Of a DNA stretch of 64,000 nucleotides, positions 18,336 through 27,697 are shown in pieces. Source of the DNA: Luteithermobacter gelatinilyticus. Its GTDB lineage: Bacteria; Pseudomonadota; Alphaproteobacteria; Sphingomonadales; Emcibacteraceae. Position 1 is the first letter of the stretch. Every line of letters begins with the position of its first letter. The position numbers and the translations under genes were made by a program. The DNA is taken from NCBI RefSeq assembly GCF_005849285.1, contig NZ_CP040517.1, forward strand, positions 1,928,501 through 1,992,500, given 5' to 3'. A model generated the notes under the pieces. That model ran no database searches. It saw only the letters and a list, made by a program, of their open reading frames with translations, and was not told where the DNA came from.

Positions 18336-19427
18336 TCAGCTCTTGCGGCGGTAATCTATCCAGTGAGGCATTGGGTCAAGCAGCGGCTGGAAAAGACCTT
18401 TCAGATTTTCCGTCGGCAACGTGAAGGCCCGCCAAGGGCGTTTCAGGAGTTCGCGCCCCACCGCCCCTGGCAGGCGGTATTCCCCCCTGGCTTCGTAATG
18501 TTTGCCGTCCGCACGGCCCGTGCAATAATCAATACCGGCTTCGACAAAATTCAGCCCTGTCCACATGGCCGCCGGCATAGTGAACCAGAATCGTGGATTA
18601 CATTCGATGACATAGACTTGGCTGTTACGGGAATCAACACGCATATCAAAATGGGCCACGCCACTGAATTCAAACAATCTGATGATGTCCCGCCCCAGAT
18701 TTTCGATTTCTTCATTCCTGAGAAAGGACAATGTATCACCCTCATTCCATTTCTGCACCGCCATGGCGATAATCTCTCCCTGATCCGCCAGCAGGCTCAA
18801 GTCAATGTCATATCCCGGAATATATTCCTGGATGATTAACGGCGGCTCGCTATAGGGCGCGGGTCCTTCCACATGGTTTTTCAGGCTTTCATAATCCTCT
18901 ATCTTCACCACCCCATGACTTGATTCACATTCCAGAGGTTTGACAATCAGGGGAAATCCGATTTCCGCCGCGAAGGCTTCAGTCAGATCAGAAGAGCTGG
19001 AAATAAGTTTGGTTTTCGGCGTGGCAAGCCCATGAGTCATCAGTATATGGGCAAAACTCCATTTATTATGGATGTTGTTAAGGGTTTCCGCACTGCTGCA
19101 AGGGAAACAGCGAATGGCGCCTTTGCCGTCCTTCTCCCCAAAAAAGGAAAGGGTCCGATTGAGAAATGCCGTCGCCCCGATATCCCCGGGAATGATGAGA
19201 GAGATATCGTGCTGTTCACAATATTCCCTGATATGGCAGGCATTTTGCTCATCCTGTGCTTTATCCTTACCCCAGGGAAGGTAACTGAATTTATAGGTAT
19301 GCCGGGAGTATTTCAGGAGATTATCCCGGGCATTGGCCATGACATGGACCTGAGAACACACAGGATAAAGACAATAAAGAACTTTCAGGTTTAACGCTTC
19401 GGACCCCGCCAGCAATAAGACGTTCAT
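18336..19427 (-). CDS. ATP-grasp domain protein, carbamoyl-phosphate-synthase-like
   Basis: The 363-residue protein has an N-terminal Rossmann-like region beginning MNVLLLAGSEALNLKVLYCL, then an ATP-grasp core. Visible core motifs are FPLIVKPLECESSHGVVKI near residue 150, IIQEYIPGYDIDLSLL near 200, and the metal-site segment YVIECNPRFWFT near 270. Such enzymes form amide or peptide bonds through acyl-phosphates. A GTG nine bases upstream is possible, but AGGTGAG is well spaced for the ATG at 19427. It lies in a locus with two other ATP-grasps, an acyltransferase and a deacetylase, so an amino-acid or peptide decoration of a glycan is plausible but unproven. Confidence 0.82.
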   Translation of the reverse strand: MNVLLLAGSEALNLKVLYCLYPVCSQVHVMANARDNLLKYSRHTYKFSYLPWGKDKAQDEQNACHIREYCEQHDISLIIPGDIGATAFLNRTLSFFGEKDGKGAIRCFPCSSAETLNNIHNKWSFAHILMTHGLATPKTKLISSSSDLTEAFAAEIGFPLIVKPLECESSHGVVKIEDYESLKNHVEGPAPYSEPPLIIQEYIPGYDIDLSLLADQGEIIAMAVQKWNEGDTLSFLRNEEIENLGRDIIRLFEFSGVAHFDMRVDSRNSQVYVIECNPRFWFTMPAAMWTGLNFVEAGIDYCTGRADGKHYEARGEYRLPGAVGRELLKRPWRAFTLPTENLKGLFQPLLDPMPHWIDYRRKS

Positions 19428-19566
19428 TGAACTCACCTAATAAGCCACATAACGCGTATTTTATATGCCCGTTCAGGGTACCATGATATGCTAAGCGTTA
19501 ACAATGCTGTTTATTTTTAGACTGAAATGTAATAGACAAGACTTTCACAAAGGAAACGCCGCCAGT

Positions 19567-20646
19567 ATGCCTGCCCGTCAAAACAATAAATATATAACTG
19601 CTTTCAACTACGTCCTTTCCGCCACCCGCCGACATCACCTCAATCCCTTCAGGGCCTTTGCCGATTTTTTTAATTTTGCGGTTTTGAAAAAATTTTCCCC
19701 TGTTGAGATTTACAACTTTGACCTCCTCAGCCCCCAATGGACAAAACAAGACCGAAAAGAACTGGTCAGCAAGGAGATCCATTTACGCAACCAGCAAAAA
19801 GTGAACCCGGCCGCCTATAGTATTCTGACCGAAGACAAGGTTGTTTTTCATTATTATTGCAGTGCTGCAAGCCTGGCCACACCGCGCCTGCTGGCCGTCG
19901 TCAACCGTTTTGGGGCATCCTTTGCTTCTGATCACAGTCCAATTACCTGTTTTGAGGATTTCAGGGCCGCGCTTACGCAAACCGGGACAGGCGTAATCTG
20001 TAAACCGGTTTACGGGGCGCACGGCACAGGTATTGTCGGCTTCGACAAAAAAAATGAGGCATATGAGGGGATTCGAAGTGAATTTCCCTCATTGGAAAGT
20101 TTTTACAACTATCTGACCACCACAGGCCGACATGAAGAATTCATCATTCAGGAAAAACTCACCGGCCATCAGGAAATTTTAGCTCTGACAGGGAAAAAAC
20201 AGGTGCAAGGGCTGCGCCTGATCACGGTCATGGACAAGAATAATGAGCCGCGGCTCATTCTGCGCAAAATCAAACTGGCGGGTCGGGACCGTCTGCTGGA
20301 CAATTTTCAGTTTGGTCAGTCCGGCGCGCTGTTATGCCTGCTTGACGAAAACGGCCAAATTGAAAAAGCGCATGCTTATTGCGCCGAGAAACAGGCCCTC
20401 ACCTCCATCAGCCATCATCCGGAAACCGGAAAGAGCCTGATCGGTTTTCAGGTCCCCCACTGGAAACAATGTGTGGATCTTGTGCTCAGGGCGCAAAAAC
20501 ATTTCAGGCCCCACAAAACCATTGGCTGGGATGTGGCCATAACGGATGAAGGCCCCCTACTTCTGGAAGGCAACATCTACTGGGATCCCCTCATGCCGAT
20601 TGAAGGCCCCATGAAAAGCCTGTGCCGAAAATATAGCATAGGTTAA
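19567..20646 (+). CDS. Sugar-transfer-associated ATP-grasp protein
   Basis: The 359-residue protein fits the sugar-transfer-associated ATP-grasp family (Pfam ATPgrasp_ST). It has a KKFSPVEIYNFDLLSP segment near residue 40, the nucleotide-binding loop VICKPVYGAHGTGIVGF near 145, FIIQEKLTGHQEILALTG near 195, and the C-terminal metal-binding GWDVAITDEGPLLLEGN. An ATG at 19504 is in frame but lacks a ribosome site, while AAAGGAAA precedes the ATG at 19567. It is divergent from the upstream ATP-grasp gene and convergent with the next one, its probable paralogue. Confidence 0.83.
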   Translation: MPARQNNKYITAFNYVLSATRRHHLNPFRAFADFFNFAVLKKFSPVEIYNFDLLSPQWTKQDRKELVSKEIHLRNQQKVNPAAYSILTEDKVVFHYYCSAASLATPRLLAVVNRFGASFASDHSPITCFEDFRAALTQTGTGVICKPVYGAHGTGIVGFDKKNEAYEGIRSEFPSLESFYNYLTTTGRHEEFIIQEKLTGHQEILALTGKKQVQGLRLITVMDKNNEPRLILRKIKLAGRDRLLDNFQFGQSGALLCLLDENGQIEKAHAYCAEKQALTSISHHPETGKSLIGFQVPHWKQCVDLVLRAQKHFRPHKTIGWDVAITDEGPLLLEGNIYWDPLMPIEGPMKSLCRKYSIG

Positions 20647-20649
20647 TTT

Positions 20650-21759
20650 TTATATCAGGCCATGTGCTTTAAGTCGGTCCTTGGGCAGGCTAAAGGGGGC
20701 CATCGGTGTCCAGACCGCATTGCCCTCGAGAAGGACAGGGCCAGCATCCGTTATCGCAATATCCCAGCCCAGACATTCATGAGGCAGAAAACGCCGCGCC
20801 GCCTTTTGCGCCAGGTCAATGATGTCTTGTGGATAGGGAATCCTGAAATCGGCAAACCGCATGCCCGTTTTGGGATGACAATCAATGTCTTCAAGATATC
20901 CCACCTGCAAATTCATGCGGCGGACCCGAACCAGTTTTCCCGATTGCAGTTCCAGCTGCGCCAATGAATTTCCGGTTTTTCCGGCATTAAAGGCATCCGC
21001 CAGGCCCTCTTCACCAGCCAGTTTGAAAAAACTGAACAGGATCTCGACATCGCCCCCGGCCGTCAAACAGGTGCAGACCCGGACTGTTTGCAACATAGTA
21101 AAGCCAGTAAGTTCAGTGATTGCCCGGTGATTACTGAGACGTTCCTGAAAAATCGCCTTTTGAGGCGCTCGGCTCATCAGGTCCAGTTCAAAATCCTCTT
21201 TCCGGCATTCCTGGTCCAGTTTTTCCAGAAAACCGAACAGACTATATTTTTCATCCCCATAGACCACATCCCCCTCCGGCGTTTTGTGCAGCAGCTTGAT
21301 CCCCTGTCCGAGCAGTCCCAGGGATAATTTCACGAGTGTCTCCTGCGGCAATTTCCGGGAAATAAACTCTGACCAGTCTGATTGACTGACCAGAGGCTGG
21401 CCGTCTTCGTCCCAACCGCCTTCTATATCATAGACGCCGTAAATTTGCGGGATCGGCAGACCATAATTCCGGCACAGCTGATAAAAAATGCTTTTATCCC
21501 CCACCATGCACAAATGAGACCGAGCAATCTTGCGCATATAAAACCGGTCCGCCATTTCCTTGGAAATCGTATTATAATGTGTCCTGAAACTGAAGGACGG
21601 GTCCGCAAGACCAAGGAGGTGGATTTCCGCGGGTGAAAACTTGCGGACCAGATAGGCATATAGCCAGTTATATAGGACCTTCAGGGGTCGTGCCCGGTAT
21701 CGTTGCCACTCATTGCCTACAAACCGGAAAAAATCTCTGCCCTTTGAAATCATACGCAT
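20650..21759 (-). CDS. Sugar-transfer-associated ATP-grasp protein (paralogue)
   Basis: This 369-residue protein shares its plan with its neighbour at 19567. Matching parts are VRKFSPAEIHLLGL near residue 38, FQERLSNHRAITELTGF near 210, and the C-terminal GWDIAITDAGPVLLEGNAVW. The nucleotide loop is LSLGLLGQGIKLLHK, without the Gly-Thr-Gly of its neighbour. A GGAGGGG ribosome site precedes the ATG. The two paralogues converge with only three bases between them. The chemistry is probably ligation of a carboxylate to a glycan or carrier, but no member in this context is characterised to my knowledge. Confidence 0.82.
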   Translation of the reverse strand: MRMISKGRDFFRFVGNEWQRYRARPLKVLYNWLYAYLVRKFSPAEIHLLGLADPSFSFRTHYNTISKEMADRFYMRKIARSHLCMVGDKSIFYQLCRNYGLPIPQIYGVYDIEGGWDEDGQPLVSQSDWSEFISRKLPQETLVKLSLGLLGQGIKLLHKTPEGDVVYGDEKYSLFGFLEKLDQECRKEDFELDLMSRAPQKAIFQERLSNHRAITELTGFTMLQTVRVCTCLTAGGDVEILFSFFKLAGEEGLADAFNAGKTGNSLAQLELQSGKLVRVRRMNLQVGYLEDIDCHPKTGMRFADFRIPYPQDIIDLAQKAARRFLPHECLGWDIAITDAGPVLLEGNAVWTPMAPFSLPKDRLKAHGLI

Positions 21760-21802
21760 TTTGTGTAACCCCTCCCTTATACAAACCGGCCCCGGATATG
21801 GG

Positions 21803-22804
21803 TCAATATCGCCACACCATGTCGTTCAGTTTATTGTGCAATTTCCGGCCAACCGCATACCATGGCGGCATGGTCAGACAGATATTCTCGGCTTCCTCCT
21901 GTGCCCGCCAGCGTTCAGCAGCCGAGGCAAAATCCATGGTTACAAAATCATCCGGGTGACTGTGGATAAAACGGCACAGTTTTTCCAATCGTTGCTGATT
22001 CACCCGGTTGCGGGTGAGCTTTTCAAACCGTTCCCCATTCGTTTTAAAATATTCAAACGGATGGGTAAGGATCACCACATTGTCCACCCCGTACCGGCGG
22101 GCCTGCCATAAAAGCGCCTTCATTTCCGGCCAGCTGCAACTGGTAATCTGCAAGGTTTTGATATGGGGATTGCCGAACATGCTAAAATCCTGATAGCTGA
22201 GCACGGGCAGTTCCATCACCCCTTCGATCTGATGACGCCCTGACATCAGCTGCAATTCCGGTACCTCGGGCCGGAAGACCCCCAGTCCAATGCTGGAAGA
22301 CAAAGGAATACCCAGTTCCGCCATCACCCGGTATACGGTTCGATCCACATGCAGGCTGCCCGTGCGTAAGGCGAGTGGTTTTTTGCCGGTCCAGCGTTCA
22401 AAGACCCTGACACAAAGGTCAAAAATTCTCTTCAGTTCCCCGGTCTCACGGCCGGCACAGGAATCATTTTGGGAAAATGTGCCAATGCTCGGATTCTTAT
22501 TGAAATGCAGCCAACAAGGATGCACATGAAGCTGCACATCCTGCCCTGCGGCCTGAATACGCCGCACATATCCTTGCATCGGCTCATCGCCGAAATAAAA
22601 ATAATTGGCACATTCCACAAAGAAAGTTGATTTGGTCTGGTATTTCTGAAAAAGGTCAAGAAGAAACCCCAAGCCTTCTTCCCGCCCCGCCACGGCCCCG
22701 CTCACCATAGGGTCAGAGACCGGCAGGCAATCGGGACTGTCAAAAGCCCCGGCTATGCTGAATTCCGTATCAATGGTGATGCTGACTTCTGTCGCCAAGG
22801 ACAT
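21803..22804 (-). CDS. Polysaccharide deacetylase family protein
   Basis: The 333-residue protein has a NodB-like catalytic plan: the metal-binding aspartate segment SITIDTEFSIAG near residue 8, a QLHVHPCWLH metal-histidine motif near 91, the arginine segment LALRTGSLHVDR near 144, and the late histidine in VVILTHPFEYF near 250. There is no signal peptide, so it probably acts in the cytoplasm on a lipid-linked or nucleotide-linked N-acetyl sugar. It lies upstream of the paralogous ATP-grasp gene on the same strand and belongs to the same locus. Confidence 0.85.
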   Translation of the reverse strand: MSLATEVSITIDTEFSIAGAFDSPDCLPVSDPMVSGAVAGREEGLGFLLDLFQKYQTKSTFFVECANYFYFGDEPMQGYVRRIQAAGQDVQLHVHPCWLHFNKNPSIGTFSQNDSCAGRETGELKRIFDLCVRVFERWTGKKPLALRTGSLHVDRTVYRVMAELGIPLSSSIGLGVFRPEVPELQLMSGRHQIEGVMELPVLSYQDFSMFGNPHIKTLQITSCSWPEMKALLWQARRYGVDNVVILTHPFEYFKTNGERFEKLTRNRVNQQRLEKLCRFIHSHPDDFVTMDFASAAERWRAQEEAENICLTMPPWYAVGRKLHNKLNDMVWRY

Positions 22805-22909
22805 ATCACCTTAAAATTATTGCTCCACCCTTTCTACTCAACTATCTTCCTCACAAGGTACTCAACATAGATTTACCTAGGATATACTTATTTTGACGTA
22901 GTGAAAAGT

Positions 22910-23362
22910 ATGCAAATTGCTTTATATCAACCGGATATTCCCCCCAATACCGGCACCATGATCCGCATGGCCGCCTGTCTTGGAGTCCCCGTGCACATCA
23001 TCGAACCCTGCGGTTTTCCGTTCGGGGAGAAAAGTTTTCGCCGCGCGGGCATGGATTACGTAGATCAAAGCACGGTGATCCGTCATAAAAGCTGGCAGGA
23101 TTTTCAGAACAACCGGCCCCGGGGGCGACTTGTTCTGCTGACAACCCGAAGCCGCACCCCCTATACGGAAATTCAGTATGAGCCCACGGATATCCTGCTT
23201 CTGGGCCGGGAGAGCGCCGGTGTGCCGGAAGAGGTTCACAACGTCGCGGACCAACGGGTGCTCATCCCCATGAAACCAGGAACAAGATCATTGAATGTGG
23301 CGGTCTCCGCCGCTATGGTGCTGGGTGAAGCCCTGCGGCAAACAGGGCAGTTCCCAGCCTGA
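22910..23362 (+). CDS. trmL: tRNA (cytidine(34)-2'-O)-methyltransferase
   Basis: The 150-residue SPOUT-family enzyme methylates the wobble base of tRNA-Leu isoacceptors. The family opening MQIALYQPDIPPNTGTMIRM is complete, followed by LVLLTTRSRTPY, the knot segment ILLLGRESAGVPEEV near 105, and the C-terminal LIPMKPGTRSLNVAVSAA. A GTG at 22901 is in frame, but the ATG at 22910 gives the usual N-terminus; neither has a good ribosome site. A repeat array begins at the last codons of the gene. Confidence 0.95.
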   Translation: MQIALYQPDIPPNTGTMIRMAACLGVPVHIIEPCGFPFGEKSFRRAGMDYVDQSTVIRHKSWQDFQNNRPRGRLVLLTTRSRTPYTEIQYEPTDILLLGRESAGVPEEVHNVADQRVLIPMKPGTRSLNVAVSAAMVLGEALRQTGQFPA

Positions 23363-23400
23363 AGTATTACTGTCAGATGTATTACAGCCTGATGTATTAG
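23355..23400. repeat. Tandem repeat of about 15 bp, three imperfect copies
   Basis: CAGCCTGAAGTATTAC at 23355, a shortened middle copy ending in GATGTATTA (to 23384), and CAGCCTGATGTATTAG (23385-23400) follow one another. The first copy contains the last codons and the stop TGA of trmL, so the array appears to have been copied out of the gene end. It occupies most of the gap to hemF. Confidence 0.75.
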
Positions 23401-23422
23401 CTGAACGAAAGAGAATAAGCAT

Positions 23423-24295
23423 ATGGCTCTTCTGGACGATCCGATTACCCATGAAAGACAACAAAAAGCCAAAGCCTGGTTTGAAACGCTCAGAGACCAG
23501 ATTTGCGCCGCCTTTGAAAAGCTGGAAGATGAGCTCTCCGGCCCCCTCGCCGAGCGCGCGCCAGGCCGTTTCGAACGCAAGACCTGGCATCGGGAAAATG
23601 ATCCCGATAAAGGGACCGGGGTAATGTCCATCATGAAAGGCCGGGTTTTTGAAAAAGTGGGCGTGAATGTGTCCACCGTCCACGGGGAGTTTACCCCCGA
23701 ATTCGCCAGTTCCATGCCCGGTGCTGACAAGGACCCCCGTTTTTGGGCCAGCGGCATCTCGCTTGTCGCCCATATGCATAATCCGTTAGTCCCTGCCGTG
23801 CATATGAATACCCGGCACATCATTACCACAAAAAGCTGGTTTGGCGGTGGGGCGGACCTGAACGCCGCCCATCCCGACCCGCGGGATACCGCCGACTTCC
23901 ATGCGGCCCTAAAGGCGGCCTGCGACCGGCACAACCCCGAATATTATCCCAAATACAAAGAATGGTGTGATGAATATTTCTTCATCCACCACCGTAACAA
24001 AGCACGCGGTGAAGGCGGCATTTTTTATGATCAGCTGAATTCCGGCGACTGGGACGCGGATTTCGCCTTTACCCAGGATGTGGGCAAGGCTTTTCTGAAT
24101 ATCTATCCCGAACTGGTGCGGCGCCATATGAATCAGGATTGGACGCCAGAGCAACGCGAGGCGCTGCTGGTCTATCGCGGCCATTATGCAGAATTCAATC
24201 TGGTTTACGACCGGGGCACCACCTTCGGCTTGAAAACCGGTGGCAATGTGGAAGCCATCCTCATGTCCCTGCCGCCCGAAGCCAAATGGCCCTGA
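23423..24295 (+). CDS. hemF: Oxygen-dependent coproporphyrinogen III oxidase
   Basis: The 290-residue enzyme oxidatively decarboxylates coproporphyrinogen III to protoporphyrinogen IX in heme synthesis. Family motifs are present: [20 protein letters not shown] near residue 67, [20 protein letters not shown] near 124, and the signature around [20 protein letters not shown] near 174. The C-terminal [19 protein letters not shown] segment is also typical. Being oxygen-dependent, it points to aerobic growth. A weak hairpin (24337-24360) follows downstream. Confidence 0.97.
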   Translation: MALLDDPITHERQQKAKAWFETLRDQICAAFEKLEDELSGPLAERAPGRFERKTWHRENDPDKGTGVMSIMKGRVFEKVGVNVSTVHGEFTPEFASSMPGADKDPRFWASGISLVAHMHNPLVPAVHMNTRHIITTKSWFGGGADLNAAHPDPRDTADFHAALKAACDRHNPEYYPKYKEWCDEYFFIHHRNKARGEGGIFYDQLNSGDWDADFAFTQDVGKAFLNIYPELVRRHMNQDWTPEQREALLVYRGHYAEFNLVYDRGTTFGLKTGGNVEAILMSLPPEAKWP

Positions 24296-24437
24296 ACCAT
24301 AGTCCAGTACTGTGGATGGCGCCGCTTCCGTTCGTCATGACGGTGAAGCTGTGCCGTCATCTCCCATATTTTGGGTTTCATTCAGGAGAGCCTGCGCTAT
24401 CGCCCCCCCGGATGGGGGTGTGGCGATCCATAAGGTT

Positions 24438-25649
24438 TCATGACCCCGCCATTTCCAACAGGTCAGCCTTGTTTAGGGAAAAGTCGCTCTCAATCCATTT
24501 TTGCTCAAGGTTTTTGAGAAGCCGGCCCAGTTCCGGTCCCCTCTCCATGCCGCCCGCCACCAGATCCCGCCCCCGGAGGGGGAATACCGGAATTTCCCAA
24601 TTTTCCACGACCTGAAGCGTTTTCTTCAAACGGCGCTGATCCGTTCCATTGAGAATGAGATGATAGATCACAACGGTTTTACCGACCTCATAAACCGCTC
24701 GCCTCAGTGCCGGTTCTGACAACTCAGGCGTGATGTCAGGACGGGGATGAGCCATATCCTCCAACAGCCCGGTCTCGCGGCTTGAAAGACGCAAATGATG
24801 ACCCGCCAGACGCGCCTGTTTCGGGTCCTGGGGCAAAAGCGCACACAACCGTCCCAACACATCCCTCCGGCCCGCCATATGCTCATGCCGAATATAAATC
24901 AGAAACCGCTCCAGTTCCGAAAACTGCGGCAGGATTTTTTCAAGAATACCGTGTTTCGCCATGATCGGCACAATCCATTCGGCCGCCGGATAAGACAACA
25001 GCTTTTTCATTTCCTGCGCCAGACGCTCCCCGGACAACCGGCAGATCATGTCCCGTTTCATAACGCAGGCCTCTACCCCCGCCTGATCCAGCCGGGCTTC
25101 CCCGAACTGGGCACCGAAGCGAAAAAACCGCAATATCCGAAGGGCATCTTCTTCGATCCGTTCTTGCGGATTGCCAATGAAGCGCACATGACGGGCCTCC
25201 AGATCCGGCCAGCCATTGCAGGGATCATAAAGCGTACCATCCGGGTCCATATAAAAGGCATTGACCGTAAAATCCCGCCGCCGGGCGTCTTCAACCCAGT
25301 CATCGGTCAAAGCAATTGTCGCATGACGCCCGTGTGTTTCCACATCCTTGCGCAGGGTCGTGATCTCGAAGGGCTGCCCCTCAATGACCGCGGTAATGGT
25401 ACCATGTTTCAACCCCGTGGGCACCACCTTGACCCCGGCGGCTTCCAAACGTGACATGCTTTCTTCCGGAGCAAGAGCGCAAGCCATATCAATATCGCCG
25501 ATCTTATGCCCCATGAGGGCGTCCCGAACACACCCTCCTACAAGACGGGCATTTCTGCCATCCCTGTTAAGAAGAGAAAAAATCCTGTTCAACGCCGGTG
25601 TTCTGGCCCACGCCATTTCGCCCGCCGGCAAATGTTTAAAAGGCTGCAT
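24438..25649 (-). CDS. cca: CCA tRNA nucleotidyltransferase
   Basis: The 403-residue class II nucleotidyltransferase adds the 3' CCA end to tRNA. The head domain carries the catalytic RLVGGCVRDALMGHKIGDIDMA pattern (GG...DxD) near residue 36, then a neck with DALRILRFFRFGAQFG near 190. No HD phosphohydrolase motif is seen, as in the shorter alphaproteobacterial form. Its ATG overlaps the stop of the upstream NUDIX gene by one base. The order DUF1285-NUDIX-cca is common in Alphaproteobacteria. Confidence 0.94.
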   Translation of the reverse strand: MQPFKHLPAGEMAWARTPALNRIFSLLNRDGRNARLVGGCVRDALMGHKIGDIDMACALAPEESMSRLEAAGVKVVPTGLKHGTITAVIEGQPFEITTLRKDVETHGRHATIALTDDWVEDARRRDFTVNAFYMDPDGTLYDPCNGWPDLEARHVRFIGNPQERIEEDALRILRFFRFGAQFGEARLDQAGVEACVMKRDMICRLSGERLAQEMKKLLSYPAAEWIVPIMAKHGILEKILPQFSELERFLIYIRHEHMAGRRDVLGRLCALLPQDPKQARLAGHHLRLSSRETGLLEDMAHPRPDITPELSEPALRRAVYEVGKTVVIYHLILNGTDQRRLKKTLQVVENWEIPVFPLRGRDLVAGGMERGPELGRLLKNLEQKWIESDFSLNKADLLEMAGS

Positions 25650-26299
25650 CAGCCCAGCTCCTTCAACAAACGGCTGAACCGCACCAACATGGCCGCCGTC
25701 GCCCCCCAGATATGGTAACGCTCATGGGGGAAAACATAATAATATCGCTGCTCCCCTTTCCAGACCCGGCTTTCGATAACATGATTCTTTTCGTCCAGAA
25801 TATAGTCCAGCGGCACTTCAAAAACATCATCCACCTCATTGGGATCCGGTTTCAGGCAGAAATCCGGGGAAACGAATCCTACCACGGGGCTTACGGCAAA
25901 GCCGGTCACCGTTTCATAATCCTCCATCGCACCGATTGCCTCAACATAGTCCCCCGTTAAGCCGATTTCCTCTTCCGCCTCTCTGAGTGCGGTAGCAAGA
26001 GCGTGATCATCCCCGGGATCACACCGCCCGCCCGGAAAAGCCACCTGTCCGGAATGGGTTTTCAGCGCCGCCGCCCGTTTAGTGAGCAAAACGGTCAGCC
26101 CTTCCCTGCGCTCCACAATCGGCATCAGTACGGCGGCGGGCCGCAAGGGCAGATCACGACGGGGCAATGTGTTATGGGGACGGTAAACATCATGATCCCC
26201 AAGGGCTGGCCGGGACCAGGCACGCTTGTCCGCCGGCCGAAGCGCCCGCCACATGTCCGGATCATGCAACCGGAAAATTTCTGTAATGGTTTGCTTCAT
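25649..26299 (-). CDS. CoA pyrophosphatase, NUDIX hydrolase
   Basis: The 216-residue protein has the CoA-specific signature LLTKRAAALKTHSGQVAFPGG directly before the Nudix box GGRCDPGDDHALATAL with REAEEEIGL. The usual Glu after GX5 is Asp, a change common in this subfamily. It hydrolyses CoA and derivatives to phosphopantetheine and 3',5'-ADP. It sits between DUF1285 (12-base gap) and cca (one-base overlap) and is probably co-transcribed with both. Confidence 0.92.
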   Translation of the reverse strand: MKQTITEIFRLHDPDMWRALRPADKRAWSRPALGDHDVYRPHNTLPRRDLPLRPAAVLMPIVERREGLTVLLTKRAAALKTHSGQVAFPGGRCDPGDDHALATALREAEEEIGLTGDYVEAIGAMEDYETVTGFAVSPVVGFVSPDFCLKPDPNEVDDVFEVPLDYILDEKNHVIESRVWKGEQRYYYVFPHERYHIWGATAAMLVRFSRLLKELG

Positions 26300-26311
26300 T
26301 CCGCGCCCATG

Positions 26312-26947
26312 TCATCCTGTTCCATCTGGCTGTTCCACCTGGGCGAGAGGGAAAAAACACCCCGCACTCCAAACCCCGTAAACATTGTCTTTTTTCTCCA
26401 CCAGGTTCGCCAATTCATAATAAACCGCACGGCTGATAAGGGCTTCTAGCCGGTCACGTACCAGAAGGTAAGGTGACGGTTCACCTGTTTCCGGATTCAC
26501 TTCTACCCTGATGGGGTGATCGGCATCTGCAGTCACGTCGTCATCCACATTGGTCCGGAACCTCAAGATCTGCTCCCGGCCTTCCCCCTCACGCGTCATC
26601 TCCACCGCCACAAAAGGTTTGTCTTCCACACGAATGCCCACTTTTTCCACAGGCGTCACCAGATAATATTTGCCATCCTCGTCATGACGCAGAATGGTGG
26701 AAAACAGCCGAACCATGGCCGGGCGAGAGATGGGCGTCCCCATGTAATACCAGCTTCCATCGCGGCGGATTTCCATGTCAATATCGCCGCAAAATTCCGG
26801 GTTCCACAAATGTACCGGCGGCAGGTCCGATTTGGTTTGCCCCTCACGCGCGGCCTGCTCCGCTTTTTTTGCGAAAAGTTCCGGGCGGAATCCGGCGGCA
26901 GTGGAGGATGAAGATGCAGAAGCTGGCGTTTTCGGTTTGTCAGACAT
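26312..26947 (-). CDS. DUF1285 domain-containing protein
   Basis: The 211-residue protein begins with a Ser/Ala/Pro-rich low-complexity stretch, then a conserved domain with [39 protein letters not shown] and a beta-rich tail. The family is of unknown function and is common in Alphaproteobacteria beside the CoA pyrophosphatase and cca genes, as here. An AAAGGAAAA ribosome site supports the ATG at 26947; upstream codons to 27016 are in frame but unlikely. No membrane segment is seen. Confidence 0.85.
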   Translation of the reverse strand: MSDKPKTPASASSSSTAAGFRPELFAKKAEQAAREGQTKSDLPPVHLWNPEFCGDIDMEIRRDGSWYYMGTPISRPAMVRLFSTILRHDEDGKYYLVTPVEKVGIRVEDKPFVAVEMTREGEGREQILRFRTNVDDDVTADADHPIRVEVNPETGEPSPYLLVRDRLEALISRAVYYELANLVEKKDNVYGVWSAGCFFPLAQVEQPDGTG

Positions 26948-27024
26948 GGCGTTATTTTCCTTTCCCCTATCAATATAGAAAGGGGTAAGGAATTTTTGAA
27001 GTCCTGTCACCGCCAAAGCAGAGA

Positions 27025-27540
27025 TTACATCGGGGGTCGGGCCGCTTCCATCAGACCCTCAACCCCGTTCATCGCCCCCGGGACAAGCTCCCGCGCCAGT
27101 AGCCGTCTGTCGTCCACAGGCCCGGGCATTTTCACCCCCCGAGCCAGATCCCGGGAGAATCCTACACGGCGGTAATACTCCTCATCCCCGACCAGAATAA
27201 CCCGCTCATGGCCCAACTCCTTGGCCCGGATCAGCCCATGTTGCATCAGGGCGATGCCATATCCCCGCCCCTGGTGACCCTGGCGCACCGCAATGGGCCC
27301 CAAAAGCAGCGCCGGCCATACCTTGCCGCGGTCAGAGCGGATGCGCACGGGCCAGAACCGCAAGGTCGCCATCAGCTTCCCCCCATCCCGGATCACAAAA
27401 CACAGCTCCGGCAGGGGGGAGACCCCCTCCCGCAGCCGGTAAGCTGTTTTTCTGTGGCGATCAACGCCAAAGGCATCATCCAGCAACTCTTCAATGGCCT
27501 CAAGATCGCTGTCTTCTTGCAGGGTTATGTTATACATCAT
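27025..27540 (-). CDS. GNAT family N-acetyltransferase
   Basis: The 171-residue protein has the GNAT fold resembling predicted YhbS-type acetyltransferases. Visible are [20 protein letters not shown], the acetyl-CoA-binding [20 protein letters not shown] segment near residue 80 (motif A, Q-x-x-G-x-G), and [19 protein letters not shown] near 116. The substrate is unknown. It lies 78 bases upstream of DUF1285 on the same strand and could lead that operon. Confidence 0.88.
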   Translation of the reverse strand: MMYNITLQEDSDLEAIEELLDDAFGVDRHRKTAYRLREGVSPLPELCFVIRDGGKLMATLRFWPVRIRSDRGKVWPALLLGPIAVRQGHQGRGYGIALMQHGLIRAKELGHERVILVGDEEYYRRVGFSRDLARGVKMPGPVDDRRLLARELVPGAMNGVEGLMEAARPPM

Positions 27541-27614
27541 CCGCCCTTTTTACATAAATTGACGGGGGAAGTATCACAAAAGTTTCGGGCTGACCAGCAC
27601 ATTCCTTTTTAAAT

Positions 27615-27630
27615 TAGAGTGAATTGTGAA
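27615..27630. repeat. Half copy of the TAGAGTGAATTGTGAA dispersed repeat
   Basis: The 16 bases TAGAGTGAATTGTGAA are identical to the left arm of the full palindrome at 18100, but the right arm is missing. The copy sits between the GNAT gene and the porin terminator. Confidence 0.85.
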
Positions 27631-27645
27631 CAGGCTTTAAATGAA

Positions 27646-27671
27646 AAAGGCGGGAACAAAGTCCCGCCTTT
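27646..27671 (-). terminator. Rho-independent terminator of the porin gene
   Basis: AAAGGCGGGA (27646-27655) and TCCCGCCTTT (27662-27671) form a perfect 10-bp stem with a six-base loop. On the minus strand it starts 26 bases after the porin stop and continues into a T-run. Confidence 0.9.
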
Positions 27672-27697
27672 CCCAGCAAAGTCAGAAAAAGATGATT

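Noticed and set aside
24337-24427. Hairpins in the hemF-cca gap as terminators
   Set aside because: ATGACGG/CCGTCAT and the ATCGCC/GGCGAT stem are short or interrupted, with no T-run on either strand; too weak to call.
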